A stretch of 64,000 nucleotides of DNA. Source: Flavobacteriaceae bacterium (GTDB lineage Bacteria; Bacteroidota; Bacteroidia; Flavobacteriales; Flavobacteriaceae). Below the pieces are notes generated by a model, which saw only the letters and a list, made by a program, of their open reading frames with translations, was not told the origin of the DNA and did no database searches. This document shows positions 48,457 to 58,985 of the stretch, piece by piece. Every line of letters starts with the position of its first letter. Position 1 is the first letter of the stretch. Location: the NCBI GenBank assembly GCA_013214065.1, contig JABSPK010000006.1:124001-188000 (forward strand), in the 5' to 3' direction. Both the position numbers and the translations under genes were made by a program.

Positions 48457-48848
48457 CGTGTTTCGAATAATTGACTGATGGCGTCGGGCATTTTGACCGG
48501 CTTCATCGTTGCAGGACTCAGCAAACACCAATCCGTTTCTGATGAAACCAAAAGACGGCCTGTTTTATTGTCTTCCATGACCACTTTTCGAGTTGAAATA
48601 GGCCCTTTGGAACCGATGATATGGGTGGTGATCCGAATGGTATCCCCTTCGATAGCGGCACCGTGATAGGTAATGCGATGTTCGCGTACCACCCAAATAT
48701 ACTCTTGGAGCATCTTTAAGGTTGCCCTGGCCATCCAATGTTCTTTCGAAACATCTTGTACCCAGGCCAAGTACTGCACATTATTGACATGGTTCAATTC
48801 GTCGAGATGGTCTGGCCCGACCTGTTGTAGCTTTTGGTAGGTAGCCAT
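48453..48848 (-). CDS. Acyl-CoA thioesterase, 4HBT hotdog fold
   Basis: 131 residues from ATG 48848. Hotdog fold with HLDELNHVNNVQYLAWVQD, the hydroxybenzoyl-CoA-thioesterase motif with D, N-H-V and N near the start, and the beta strands REHRITYHGAAIEGDTIRI. It hydrolyses an acyl-CoA; the chain type is unknown. Coupled by ATGA to the cyclotransferase upstream and by GTGA to the beta-helix gene downstream. The open frame to 48965 is antisense-like in content and overlaps the upstream gene. Confidence 0.9.
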   Translation of the reverse strand: MATYQKLQQVGPDHLDELNHVNNVQYLAWVQDVSKEHWMARATLKMLQEYIWVVREHRITYHGAAIEGDTIRITTHIIGSKGPISTRKVVMEDNKTGRLLVSSETDWCLLSPATMKPVKMPDAISQLFETR

Positions 48849-49903
48849 CAACGTTCGCTGATCTTGACCTCGAACATCTTGTCCCAGTTCTTGCCGGTGA
48901 CGAAAAAGCTTTGGCGGTCTTTGTGATAGGCCACGCCGTTGAGTACGGAGTTGGCTTCGTCCCAATCGGCCACTTTTTTATCGACCAGTTTTTTCAATCC
49001 CCCGAAATTCACCACCCCTTCGATCGCACCGGATTTCGCATTGATGATCATCATGCTTTCTTTGCCGTACACATTGGCATAGATTTTGCCATCGACATAT
49101 TCCAACTCATTGGCTTTGTTGAACACCGATTTGTTGGTTACGGTTTCGATATAGCCGGTTTCGGCGAGGTTCTCGGGATCGAGAAACCAGATTTTCTCCG
49201 TACCGTCACTCTTGAAAATCTTGGTGCCGTCATTGCAAAGACCCCATCCTTCGCGACTCTGGCCGTAACTGAAATTTTCGATTTTCTTGAGGCCATCCAG
49301 TTCGTAGACATAACCGAACCCACTTTGCCAAGTCAGTTGATAGAGGCGATCGCCCAGAATGGTAATTCCTTCTCCAAAGACCTTGGGGTCTAGCGGGATG
49401 TTCTGTAAAACGGTGCCACTTTCAAAATCGATTTTGCGCAAGGTCGACTTTTCGAGTTTGCCCGTGCTTTCATAGAGGGTGTCCCCAATAAACTCCAAGC
49501 CTTGCGTATAGGCTTTGGGATCGTGCGGATAGGTATTCAGGATTTCATACGTAAAGATCTTGGGGGGCGTTTTGGCCAGGATCCGGATATTCTTTTCGAC
49601 CGTAGTGGTCTTGCCATCATATTCGAAACGGGCCACCAACTTCCGGTTGCCCAGATGATCACCGTCGAAACGAATTTTGCCGCCTTCAAGCACGAGGGCT
49701 TCCCCTTGGATCAAATATGTAATCGCCCCGATTGTTTTCCCTTCCTTATTCGAAAGGGCGATGCCACTGAGGTCCCCTTGTTTGAATTCCTTTTTGTTGC
49801 CTTCCAGTTGTATGGCGAACAATTTCGAAGCATCCGTTTCCCCTTCGCAAGACGCGACAAGGGTAATCAACATGCCGACCAAAAATAGCTTCATGACCTT
49901 CAT
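48848..49903 (-). CDS. Glutaminyl-peptide cyclotransferase lipoprotein
   Basis: 351 residues from ATG 49903 (or 49894). Signal with lipobox LVASC. After an Ig-like N-terminal region of about 85 residues comes the glutamine cyclotransferase beta-propeller: YPHDPKAYTQGLEF, LYESTGKLEKSTLRKID, FGEGITILGDRLYQLTW and NELEYVDGKIYANVY. It converts N-terminal Gln of peptides to pyroglutamate. The frame is open up to 50038 but that extension crosses the SRP RNA region and is not part of the gene. Confidence 0.9.
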   Translation of the reverse strand: MKVMKLFLVGMLITLVASCEGETDASKLFAIQLEGNKKEFKQGDLSGIALSNKEGKTIGAITYLIQGEALVLEGGKIRFDGDHLGNRKLVARFEYDGKTTTVEKNIRILAKTPPKIFTYEILNTYPHDPKAYTQGLEFIGDTLYESTGKLEKSTLRKIDFESGTVLQNIPLDPKVFGEGITILGDRLYQLTWQSGFGYVYELDGLKKIENFSYGQSREGWGLCNDGTKIFKSDGTEKIWFLDPENLAETGYIETVTNKSVFNKANELEYVDGKIYANVYGKESMMIINAKSGAIEGVVNFGGLKKLVDKKVADWDEANSVLNGVAYHKDRQSFFVTGKNWDKMFEVKISER

Positions 49904-49948
49904 TTCAACATTTCTCTTTCGAACTACCAAATTAAGCATGTCATGGGA

Positions 49949-49978
49949 TTGTGACAAATTTAAAAGGTCGTATATTTG
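49949..49978 (+). promoter_or_regulatory. SRP RNA promoter
   Basis: TTG 49949-49951, 19 bases, TATATTTG 49971-49978. The RNA should start about 4-6 nt later, at the first GGCAAG. On the other strand CAAATTTA (49955-49962) gives TAAATTTG, a possible promoter for the cyclotransferase gene. Confidence 0.75.
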
Positions 49979-49983
49979 CCCTT

Positions 49984-50077
49984 GGCAAGTCCTACACGAC
50001 CAGCTCCTGCAAAATCCCCCAGGGCGGGAACGCAGCAAGGGTATGTGGTTGTAGCGGTGCGATGTAGGTAGCTTGCC
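49984..50077 (+). ncRNA. ffs: Signal recognition particle RNA (4.5S, small bacterial type)
   Basis: 94 nt. The ends GGCAAG(T) and (A)GCTTGCC pair to close a long hairpin. The apical part contains AGGGCGGGAACGCAGCAAGG, the domain IV loop that binds Ffh (symmetrical and asymmetrical loops, GGAA-type tetraloop variant). A T run (ATTTTTTG) follows at once as terminator. Together with Ffh it targets membrane proteins. Lies in the 240-nt gap between the cyclotransferase and SDR genes, with a near-perfect promoter. Confidence 0.93.
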
Positions 50078-50145
50078 ATTTTTTGTACCCGAAACCCAAC
50101 GAATTCCGAATAGGGTTTTCCCTCATTTATGTGTTTATTTGTGCT

Positions 50146-50952
50146 ATGGAGAAAAAGGTCGTTCTTATCACGGGCGGGTCGTCCGGTATTGGCAAATCCA
50201 TCGGGTTGTTCTTGAAAAGTAAGGGGTATACCGTGTATGGTTCAACGCGCAATGCTTCAAAGTATCCCGATTTCATGGATTTCGAATTACTCGAACTCGA
50301 AGTTCGCGATGCGACGTCTATCGCTGCGGCAGTGAAACGGCTTATCGACAAAGAAGGGCGGATCGACCTTTTGATCAATAATGCCGGGGTGGGGATCACG
50401 GGTGCTATCGAGGAGACGCCGATCAAAGAGATCGACAATGCATTCGACGTCAATTTCAATGGCCCCATTCGCATGATGCAGGCCGTATTGCCCGAAATGC
50501 GTGAACAAGGCTCGGGTTTGATCATCAACATCACTTCGATTGCCGGCTATATGGGCTTGCCGTTTCGCGGTATTTATTCGGCGAGTAAGGGCGCCCTTGA
50601 GATCATGACCGAAGCCTTACGAATGGAAGTTAGGGCCTTTGGGGTCGAAGTGGTCAATTTGGCCCCTGGGGATTTCGCGACCAATATTGCCGCTGGCCGT
50701 TATCACGTGCCGGTCAAGGAAGATCCGATCTATCCGAAATACGCCGAAAGCCTCGATTTGATCAACGCCCACGTCAGCTCGGCAGGTGACCCCGAACAAG
50801 TCGCCCGTAAAGTGTTTTCCATCCTTAGTGAGCGACGTCCGAAAGTACATTATACCGTGGGTACCTTCACGCAAAGGTTTTCGATTATTTTAAAGAAAAT
50901 TTTACCGGACAAATGGTATGAAAGCTTACTTTTGAAACATTATAAACTGTAA
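50146..50952 (+). CDS. Short-chain dehydrogenase/reductase
   Basis: 268 residues from ATG 50146 (MEKKVVLITGGSSGIG). NAD(P) motif GGSSGIG, NNAG at about 83-86, catalytic Ser in NITSIAG and YSASK with the catalytic Tyr and Lys. C-terminal part has LAPGDFATNIA. Substrate unknown. The open frame back to 50083 falls directly after the SRP RNA and adds a non-homologous leader, so is rejected. Transaldolase gene starts 33 nt downstream. Confidence 0.92.
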   Translation: MEKKVVLITGGSSGIGKSIGLFLKSKGYTVYGSTRNASKYPDFMDFELLELEVRDATSIAAAVKRLIDKEGRIDLLINNAGVGITGAIEETPIKEIDNAFDVNFNGPIRMMQAVLPEMREQGSGLIINITSIAGYMGLPFRGIYSASKGALEIMTEALRMEVRAFGVEVVNLAPGDFATNIAAGRYHVPVKEDPIYPKYAESLDLINAHVSSAGDPEQVARKVFSILSERRPKVHYTVGTFTQRFSIILKKILPDKWYESLLLKHYKL

Positions 50953-50985
50953 TTCAGCAGTTTCAAATCATTTAACACATACGAC

Positions 50986-51642
50986 ATGAAGTTTTTTATC
51001 GATACGGCCAATTTGGATCAGATCGCGGAGGCCCAACAGCTGGGTGTTCTCGATGGGGTCACAACGAATCCTTCCTTAATGGCCAAAGAGGGCATTACAG
51101 GCCAGGAGAACATCTTAAAACACTACGTTGATATCTGCAATATCGTGACCGGTGATGTCTCTGCGGAAGTGGTATCCACTGATTTTGAAGGTATGGTCAA
51201 AGAAGGGGAAGCCCTAGCGGCCTTGCACGAACAAATCGTCGTGAAGGTGCCGATGATCAAAGAAGGGGTAAAAGCACTCAAATATTTTTCGGACAAGGGC
51301 ATCAAGACCAATTGTACCTTGGTTTTCTCTCCAGGGCAAGCTCTTTTAGCGGCTAAAGCCGGTGCGACCTATGTGTCACCGTTCTTAGGTCGATTGGATG
51401 ATATTTCGACCGACGGTTTGAACTTGATTTCCGAGATTCGGTTGATTTATGACAATTACGGATTCGATACCCAGATTTTAGCTGCTTCGATTCGACATAC
51501 CATGCATGTCATCGATTGCGCAAAGATCGGTGCTGACGTCATGACCGGTCCGTTATCTTCGATTACCGGTTTGTTGAAGCATCCATTGACCGATATCGGA
51601 TTGGAAAAGTTCTTGGCCGATTACCGAAAGGGCAATTCCTGA
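50986..51642 (+). CDS. Fructose-6-phosphate aldolase / short transaldolase
   Basis: 218 residues, the short (FSA/TalC) branch of class I aldolases. The Schiff-base Lys is K87 in EQIVVKVPM. Other motifs: [47 protein letters not shown] and [10 protein letters not shown]. Whether it works as a transaldolase in the pentose phosphate pathway or as a dihydroxyacetone-dependent aldolase cannot be told from sequence. Together with gluconate import it could feed pentose-phosphate metabolism. Confidence 0.9.
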   Translation: MKFFIDTANLDQIAEAQQLGVLDGVTTNPSLMAKEGITGQENILKHYVDICNIVTGDVSAEVVSTDFEGMVKEGEALAALHEQIVVKVPMIKEGVKALKYFSDKGIKTNCTLVFSPGQALLAAKAGATYVSPFLGRLDDISTDGLNLISEIRLIYDNYGFDTQILAASIRHTMHVIDCAKIGADVMTGPLSSITGLLKHPLTDIGLEKFLADYRKGNS

Positions 51643-51692
51643 TCGTGAACGGATAAAGAAGGGTAGGGGAACCTATCTAAATAGAAAACAAT

Positions 51693-51728
51693 AAGCTCTG
51701 GAGGTTATTTTACCGCTGGGGCTTTTTT
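51693..51728 (+). terminator. Terminator of the transaldolase gene
   Basis: AAGCTCTGG (51693-51701) pairs with CTGGGGCTT (51716-51724) with three wobble pairs, then TTTTTT. The 3' arm and T run lie inside the last codons of the convergent TlpA-like gene. Confidence 0.5.
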
Positions 51729-53120
51729 ATTGGCATCGAAAGAGGCGTATAAATTGGCAAAGGCATCGACGATCAAGGTGTCTTCGGTAATCACGCATTT
51801 ATTGAGCCCATCGATGATCAAGGCGTTTTGTACTTGTTCAAAATCCTTTCCCCAATATTGGTTAAGGGTGTCGACGTTGTTTTCGGCCATCATGTGCATC
51901 CATTGGTCACGGGTGGTCCTTAGATTGATACCGACGAATTTATGGTCAGGATGTAACTTTTCGAGCTTCTTGACATGCTTGGTGACATTTTTGAAGTGCC
52001 TGCGCTGTGTGCCCGTCCAAAAATAAAATACCACATTGTTGTTTTTCGAAATCTCTTTTAACGAACTGGTATTCCCTGCGATATCCTGTACCGGGATATC
52101 CGGGATCTCATTTTTCGGTTGCAAGCTTTTGATGCCTTCATACAAGTGCTTGATCTCGGATACGTGGGCTTCATTGGAGCAGAGCTTTTCGAATTTTGAA
52201 ATGAACTTATCACAGTCGGAATTCGACTCATGTACCTTTAGCAAGTAATCCATGGCGACGTTTCGAAACAGGTTGTCGCGCAACTCGGTCTCGGTGACCA
52301 AGCTATCGATCAAGACCAGTTTATGCCCATTGAAATGCAGATGACTGTTTTTCATGGCATGTACATCCATACCGCAGTCTTTCATGCAAGCCATATACGA
52401 TAAGTTGCCGAAATGGTACTTCATGTAATCGTAATAAGGCCTGAAATAGGTCAGGTCTTTTTCATTCAAGCTCAACGCACTCCGGTAATCGTAAAAAGTC
52501 GAATCCAAATTGTGAATGATTTCTTCACCGGTCTTTTTCTTATGATAGAAGGGATATTTCTCCTTGTAAAGGAAACTGTTGTAATCTACGGATGCCTTGG
52601 CCATCGCAAAGGCCTCTTCGGAAAGCGTCTCCCCGATAACCAGATTATCGAGTTCTTCCAATTTCTGGTCGCGAAGCGAATCGATCTTATGGCTGAAAGC
52701 TTCCGGATGCAGTTTGTAAAAAGAATAGACCAAACGTTCCTCGTCTTCATAGTTGAGGTACATTTCGATCAGGAAATTGTTCACTTCCTCATTCGAACCT
52801 GAAAACACCAAAGACTCATCGAAAGCCATGGTATTCAGGCGAACCAGCATGCTATCCCCTTTTTCAAGGTAGACGTATTGCAATTCCGGACTGTGGTCGA
52901 AATGGTGCAAGCCTTCATCAATGTCGGGTATGGAAAAGACAAAACGATTATTGTCGTCAAGTTTGGCCGAATCGACCACGACATCGTTCTTGAAGAGTAC
53001 CACATACTCGCTGGTCGGATTTACGATTTCCCCTGCGAAATAGACGGTATCTTGATTCGTATTTTTCTCACCACACGATACTAAGGAACAAGCTGTGAGG
53101 AAGAGTAAAAATCTTTTCAT
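51705..53120 (-). CDS. TlpA/thioredoxin-like lipoprotein lacking the CxxC
   Basis: 471 residues. Lipobox LVSC (Cys 16). An N-terminal beta region resembling DUF4369-type domains (VYFAGEIVNPTSEYVVLFKNDVVVDSAKLDDNNRF), a helical middle, and from about 335 a thioredoxin fold (IPDIPVQDIAGNTSSLKEISKNNNVVFYFWTGTQ). The place of the WCxxC is WTGTQRRH (W368 on), so it is not a disulfide reductase of the usual kind. TlpA-like proteins of this layout are common in Bacteroidota, some tied to metal or nutrient uptake; function unknown here. Confidence 0.8.
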   Translation of the reverse strand: MKRFLLFLTACSLVSCGEKNTNQDTVYFAGEIVNPTSEYVVLFKNDVVVDSAKLDDNNRFVFSIPDIDEGLHHFDHSPELQYVYLEKGDSMLVRLNTMAFDESLVFSGSNEEVNNFLIEMYLNYEDEERLVYSFYKLHPEAFSHKIDSLRDQKLEELDNLVIGETLSEEAFAMAKASVDYNSFLYKEKYPFYHKKKTGEEIIHNLDSTFYDYRSALSLNEKDLTYFRPYYDYMKYHFGNLSYMACMKDCGMDVHAMKNSHLHFNGHKLVLIDSLVTETELRDNLFRNVAMDYLLKVHESNSDCDKFISKFEKLCSNEAHVSEIKHLYEGIKSLQPKNEIPDIPVQDIAGNTSSLKEISKNNNVVFYFWTGTQRRHFKNVTKHVKKLEKLHPDHKFVGINLRTTRDQWMHMMAENNVDTLNQYWGKDFEQVQNALIIDGLNKCVITEDTLIVDAFANLYASFDANKKAPAVK

Positions 53121-53137
53121 AAACGCAATTGGACAAA

Positions 53138-53145
53138 CAAATCTA
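53138..53145 (-). promoter_or_regulatory. -7 element of the TlpA-like gene
   Basis: TAGATTTG on the minus strand, 17 nt before ATG 53120; no clear TTG. Confidence 0.35.
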
Positions 53146-53231
53146 AGGAACCCCGGAAAAGCCTCTTGTTAATGGCAGGTTAAATGTTGTTAAACCGCAA
53201 CTTTCAAGGGTCTAAATACCTTTTCCAGAGG

Positions 53232-53261
53232 TTGCCCAGGGCGACAAAATAGCTATTTTTG
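53232..53261 (+). promoter_or_regulatory. ABC-F gene promoter
   Basis: TTG 53232-53234, 19 bases, TATTTTTG 53254-53261, 21 nt to ATG 53283. Full consensus. Confidence 0.7.
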
Positions 53262-53273
53262 CAAAAATTTTAA

Positions 53274-54911
<1,638 letters not shown>

Positions 54912-55628
54912 TCAGACGTTGAAATATTTACTGTTCCAAATCGCGGGATTGAAGTTTTTACCGAGGGAAAATCCAAAGAAAATAACGACGGCGGCGATGC
55001 TCTTGAACATGAAAAAGAAAATGATCCAGAACTCGGTCGACCCTCCAGCCTTGGTAAACAGACCGTTGGGCACCATTAGGGTCGCCAGATAGCTGATCAG
55101 CAACGTAGTGAGCATCAAGTTCACGATGTTCTTGAACGGCCAAACCAAAAGTTTACGCAATGGATGTAGATCGTTACCCCATTTATGGATGAGGTAATAA
55201 TACCCGTTGCCGATTGGGGCGAATAACAAAGGATCGTCCTTATCTTCCAGTTTAAAGAGTTTCGAGGGGGCCATGATCTTGAATCCTTGCAGGGTCAATT
55301 CGTGTTCCCGTTCCAGATGTTTGATTTTGGAAATGGCCGAGGCCGGTATCTCCCCTTTAAAATATTTGACGTTCAAAAAGCGAAGGCGGTAATCGATACA
55401 GATGTCACGGATGGCATCGATGTGGTAGATGCGACCCGATTCCAACAAGTCGACGTTAAAAGCATTCCCGGATACACTCGACGGTCGGGTCAAGCGTTCG
55501 GCAATGGCCGATTCAAGGGCCGTATCGGCGGCTAAGATCCGTCGTACTTCCTCGAGAACGTTATGTTCGGTTTGCTGGTCGTTCCGTTGCCGGGCCAGCT
55601 TCTCTTCGATGTTGGTTTTTTTGAGCAT
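54912..55628 (-). CDS. Two-helix membrane protein of unknown function
   Basis: 238 residues. A cytoplasmic N-terminal part of about 160 residues, rich in charged residues (EEKLARQRNDQQTEHNVLEEVRR), then two membrane helices (LVWPFKNIVNLMLTTLLISYLATLMV and FWIIFFFMFKSIAAVVIFFGFSLG). I do not recognise a named domain. Stop adjoins the ABC-F stop in TGATCA (54909-54914). It has its own -7 element upstream. Confidence 0.72.
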   Translation of the reverse strand: MLKKTNIEEKLARQRNDQQTEHNVLEEVRRILAADTALESAIAERLTRPSSVSGNAFNVDLLESGRIYHIDAIRDICIDYRLRFLNVKYFKGEIPASAISKIKHLEREHELTLQGFKIMAPSKLFKLEDKDDPLLFAPIGNGYYYLIHKWGNDLHPLRKLLVWPFKNIVNLMLTTLLISYLATLMVPNGLFTKAGGSTEFWIIFFFMFKSIAAVVIFFGFSLGKNFNPAIWNSKYFNV

Positions 55629-55655
55629 TTTCTTTCCTTTTTATAGCAATTCCTT

Positions 55656-55663
55656 CAAAGTTA
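55656..55663 (-). promoter_or_regulatory. -7 element of the membrane protein gene
   Basis: TAACTTTG on the minus strand, 27 nt before ATG 55628; no clear TTG. Confidence 0.35.
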
Positions 55664-55856
55664 AGGAATCGGTTCTTTTTCATCGAAACCTGCCCCCGAA
55701 GATCAACTGTTAATATTTTGTTAAATTGGATGAGATGCATTCCGCTGCATTTTCTTTTCTGCCCCAAAAAGCTATCTTAACGGACTTTTTGGTTGTTCAT
55801 CGATGTTTTTCGAAGATTTTGAACCAAAAGGAACCAACGAGACTAACGAAACACTT

Positions 55857-56426
55857 ATGAATGCCCCCCGATCTTTGGCCTACCTTGCCCTATTTTTGGC
55901 TTGTTATGGCACGGCTACCGCACAACAGAATTCGATCAGTACCATACCTTCTTCGCTCTATCTCCAGAATGGCATGGACCCATCCTTGGAAGCGGTCAAA
56001 ACGGAGAATCTTAGTTGGTTGACGAATGCCCTTAAGGCCGTCGAATTGGAAGCCGTTCTAAACGAGAGTGGCCCCTTTACTTTATTCGCTCCTTCAGATT
56101 CCGCATTTTCGCAATTGAGCGAAGCAGCCTTGAACGATTTGTTGCATGAAGACAACAGGGCCAAATTGAAACGATTGTTGACCTACCATATGGTCGCGGG
56201 TAAACTGACCGCTTCGAAGATATTGTTGGCCATGTGTCGGGGTGAGGGCAAGGCTTCCTTCACTACGGTACAAGGAAAAAAAATCATCGCCACCATGCAG
56301 GGAACCGACATTATCTTAACCGATAGTTTAGGTAACTCGGCCCGGATAACGGCAGCTGATAGATCAAACTTCGGCAATGGAGTGGTGCATGAAATCGATA
56401 GTGTGATCATGCCCACCCGTATTTGA
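55857..56426 (+). CDS. Secreted fasciclin-domain protein
   Basis: 189 residues from ATG 55857 (MNAPRSLAYLALFLACYGTATAQ, signal peptide). One complete fasciclin (FAS1) domain: GPFTLFAPSDSAF (H1 motif), LLTYHMVAGKLTAS (YH motif), then VQGKKIIATMQGTDIILTDSLGN and NGVVHEIDSVIMP (H2 motif). FAS1 domains act in adhesion. An earlier in-frame start at 55803 would precede the signal peptide and is rejected. Confidence 0.9.
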   Translation: MNAPRSLAYLALFLACYGTATAQQNSISTIPSSLYLQNGMDPSLEAVKTENLSWLTNALKAVELEAVLNESGPFTLFAPSDSAFSQLSEAALNDLLHEDNRAKLKRLLTYHMVAGKLTASKILLAMCRGEGKASFTTVQGKKIIATMQGTDIILTDSLGNSARITAADRSNFGNGVVHEIDSVIMPTRI

Positions 56427-56446
56427 TCGCGCTGTTTCCTTACTTA

Positions 56447-58855
56447 TTATCGTAGTTCCGCCCCTAAACGCTGTTGATACGCCTGTTGTAGTTTTGACAT
56501 GATCTTGTCAATTTGCTTGTCGACCAATGTTTTGTTCGGATCTTGAAGTGTGAAACTGACTGCGTAGGACTTTTTGCCAGCCGGTAATTTATCACCGAGA
56601 TAGACATCGAACAAGTTGACTTGTTTCAACATTTTGCGTTCCGTTTGCCATGCGGTATCATGTACTTCCTTAAACGTAACGGCTTCATCCAACAATAGGG
56701 CAAGGTCACGTTTCACTTCAGGGAATTTCGGTATTTCCGTGAAACCGATATTTTGTCGCGAAATCGCCTTGAGTATGGCATCCCAATCAATATCGGCGTA
56801 CAATACTTCCGATTTTAGACCCGCTTGTTGGGCTAGTTTTTGCGTTACCACACCGAATACGGCCAAGGCTCGTTTATTGTAAGAAAGGGTGAGGCCTTCC
56901 GTAAATAGCGCGCCTTCATAGGGTGACTCCTTCAGGTTTTGGAGTCCCAGTCGTTCAAACAAGGTTCCCAAAACCCCCTTAAGATAAAAGAAATCAGAAG
57001 GTCTGGCCGAATTAACCCATTGGTCATCAGATCGATTACCAGTCACATATAAGGCCAAATGGGTGCGTTCTTGATGTCCTTCGTCCAGTTTGGTATAAGT
57101 CTTCCCGAACTCGAAGAATCTCAAGTTGTGTTGTTTGCGGTTTTGGTTGTACCGTAGTGCTTCCAATCCCGTTTCGAGCATTCCTGTCCGAAGTACCGAA
57201 AGATCGGCGCTCAGCGGGTTCAACATGGCGACGGCATCTTGATCGGATCCGTCTTTCACTCCAACCAGACTATTGGTCATGATTTCATAGAACCCTTGGT
57301 TCGCCAATACGTTGCCGATCAGGTCTTGTACCCTGTGGTTTTCATAGGGGGTGGTCGGCGCGACTGAAGCCGTGATCTTTTCCTTGAAATCAATGTTGTT
57401 GTATCCGTATACCCTTAGGATTTCCTCGATGACATCCACTTCGCGTTGTACATCGGTACGATAGGAGGGTATGGTAAGTCCCAAACCGGATTCCGTCACG
57501 TTGTTGACTTTGATTTCAAGGGCCGTCAAAATGGATTTGATGGTGTCACGAGGAATCTCCTGTCCGATCAAGCGGTTGATCTTGGCAAAGGTGAGGAATA
57601 CTTGAAAGTCTTCTTTTTTATTGGGATAGAGATCGACGATATCGGAGCTGATCTCTCCCCCCGCGATTTCTTTGATCAACAAGGCGGCGCGTCGTAAGGC
57701 GTACTCCGTTGTATTGATGTCGATGCCGCGTTCGAAGCGGAAGGAGGCATCGGTATTCAAGCCATGTCGTTTGGCCGTCTTTCTGATCGAGATGGGGTCG
57801 AAATACGCACTCTCAAGAAAAATCGAGGTCGTATCTTCGGTCACACCTGAATGGATGCCCCCGAAAACCCCACCGATACACATTGGTTTTTCACTGTCGC
57901 AAATCATGAGATCATCTTCATGCAACGTCCGTTCCACCCCATCAAGGGTGACGAAGGTACTGCCCTTGGGTAAGGTCCGCACCACTACTTTGTTTCCCTT
58001 GATCTTGTTGGCGTCGAAAGCATGTAAGGGTTGCCCCAATTCATGGAGTACATAATTCGTAATATCGACCACGTTGTTGATCGGTGAAAGGCCAATGGAA
58101 CGCAAGCGGTTTTTCAGCCAAGTAGGTGATTCCTGCACAAGAACATTGTTGATGGTCACTCCACAATAGCGCGGCGCCAATTTATTGTCAGCAACTTCAA
58201 CATCGATTTTCAAAGCGCGGTTGTCGATCAAGAAATTGGAGGTGGACGGGGTCAACAACTTTAAGGACACTTCTTTTTGTTCCAAACCGGCACGAAGGTC
58301 GCGGGCGACCCCGAAATGGCTCATCGCATCGGAACGGTTGGGTGTCAACCCAATTTCGAACACTTCGTCATGTTCGACTTCAAATAGGGTATGGACCGGC
58401 GTACCTGGCTTTAGCGCTGCATCCAAGACCATGATACCATCATGGTCATCTCCCAATCCGAGTTCGTCTTCGGCACAGATCATACCGTGGCTCTCTTCGC
58501 CACGTATCTTTCCTTTTTTGATTTGCCAGGCTTCCCCTTCCTTCGTATGCAAGGTCGTACCTATGGTCGCTACGGGCACTTTTTGCCCGGCCGCGACGTT
58601 GGGGGCCCCACAAACGATCTGTACCGGGGCATCGGCACCGATATCGACTGAAGTCAGTTTCAGACGATCGGCATTCGGATGTTGCCCACAGCTCAATACA
58701 TGGCCGACCACAACACCTTTTAATCCTCCCGGAATCGATTCGAAAGCTTCGATACCTTCGATCTCCAAACCAAGATCGGTGAGCAACTCGCCCGTTTTGC
58801 GCGCGTCCCAATCGATATCCAAAAATTGCTTCAACCAGTTGTACGAAATCTTCAT
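56447..58855 (-). CDS. pheT: Phenylalanyl-tRNA synthetase beta subunit
   Basis: 802 residues, standard length. Order: EMAP/tRNA-binding domain (about 39-155; QIVCGAPNVAAGQKVPVA), B3/B4 editing domain (about 200-390), B5 domain (about 400-475), a catalytic-like core, and the C-terminal anticodon-binding ferredoxin fold (FPEVKRDLALLLDEAV). The pheS gene is not adjacent. Monocistronic with its own promoter. Confidence 0.97.
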   Translation of the reverse strand: MKISYNWLKQFLDIDWDARKTGELLTDLGLEIEGIEAFESIPGGLKGVVVGHVLSCGQHPNADRLKLTSVDIGADAPVQIVCGAPNVAAGQKVPVATIGTTLHTKEGEAWQIKKGKIRGEESHGMICAEDELGLGDDHDGIMVLDAALKPGTPVHTLFEVEHDEVFEIGLTPNRSDAMSHFGVARDLRAGLEQKEVSLKLLTPSTSNFLIDNRALKIDVEVADNKLAPRYCGVTINNVLVQESPTWLKNRLRSIGLSPINNVVDITNYVLHELGQPLHAFDANKIKGNKVVVRTLPKGSTFVTLDGVERTLHEDDLMICDSEKPMCIGGVFGGIHSGVTEDTTSIFLESAYFDPISIRKTAKRHGLNTDASFRFERGIDINTTEYALRRAALLIKEIAGGEISSDIVDLYPNKKEDFQVFLTFAKINRLIGQEIPRDTIKSILTALEIKVNNVTESGLGLTIPSYRTDVQREVDVIEEILRVYGYNNIDFKEKITASVAPTTPYENHRVQDLIGNVLANQGFYEIMTNSLVGVKDGSDQDAVAMLNPLSADLSVLRTGMLETGLEALRYNQNRKQHNLRFFEFGKTYTKLDEGHQERTHLALYVTGNRSDDQWVNSARPSDFFYLKGVLGTLFERLGLQNLKESPYEGALFTEGLTLSYNKRALAVFGVVTQKLAQQAGLKSEVLYADIDWDAILKAISRQNIGFTEIPKFPEVKRDLALLLDEAVTFKEVHDTAWQTERKMLKQVNLFDVYLGDKLPAGKKSYAVSFTLQDPNKTLVDKQIDKIMSKLQQAYQQRLGAELR

Positions 58856-58873
58856 CGCCTGAAATTAAGTCAA

Positions 58874-58904
58874 CAAAGATATAACAATGATCCTTTGGAT
58901 TCAA
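58874..58904 (-). promoter_or_regulatory. pheT promoter
   Basis: Minus strand: TTG (58904-58902), 20 bases, TATCTTTG (58881-58874), 18 nt to ATG 58855. Full consensus. Confidence 0.7.
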
Positions 58905-58949
58905 TCCGCTTTGCAGCAAAGAAATTAATCCAAAACGTAAGGCAATCCT

Positions 58950-58957
58950 TATTTTTG
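58950..58957 (+). promoter_or_regulatory. -7 element of the TlpA reductase gene
   Basis: TATTTTTG, 28 nt before ATG 58986; no TTG at the right distance. Confidence 0.45.
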
Positions 58958-58985
58958 CGATAAACTTGACAAAATTTTCAGATTC

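Noticed and set aside
58185-58862. 225-codon open frame antisense to pheT
   Set aside because: Ser/Pro-rich shadow of pheT with no recognisable domain.
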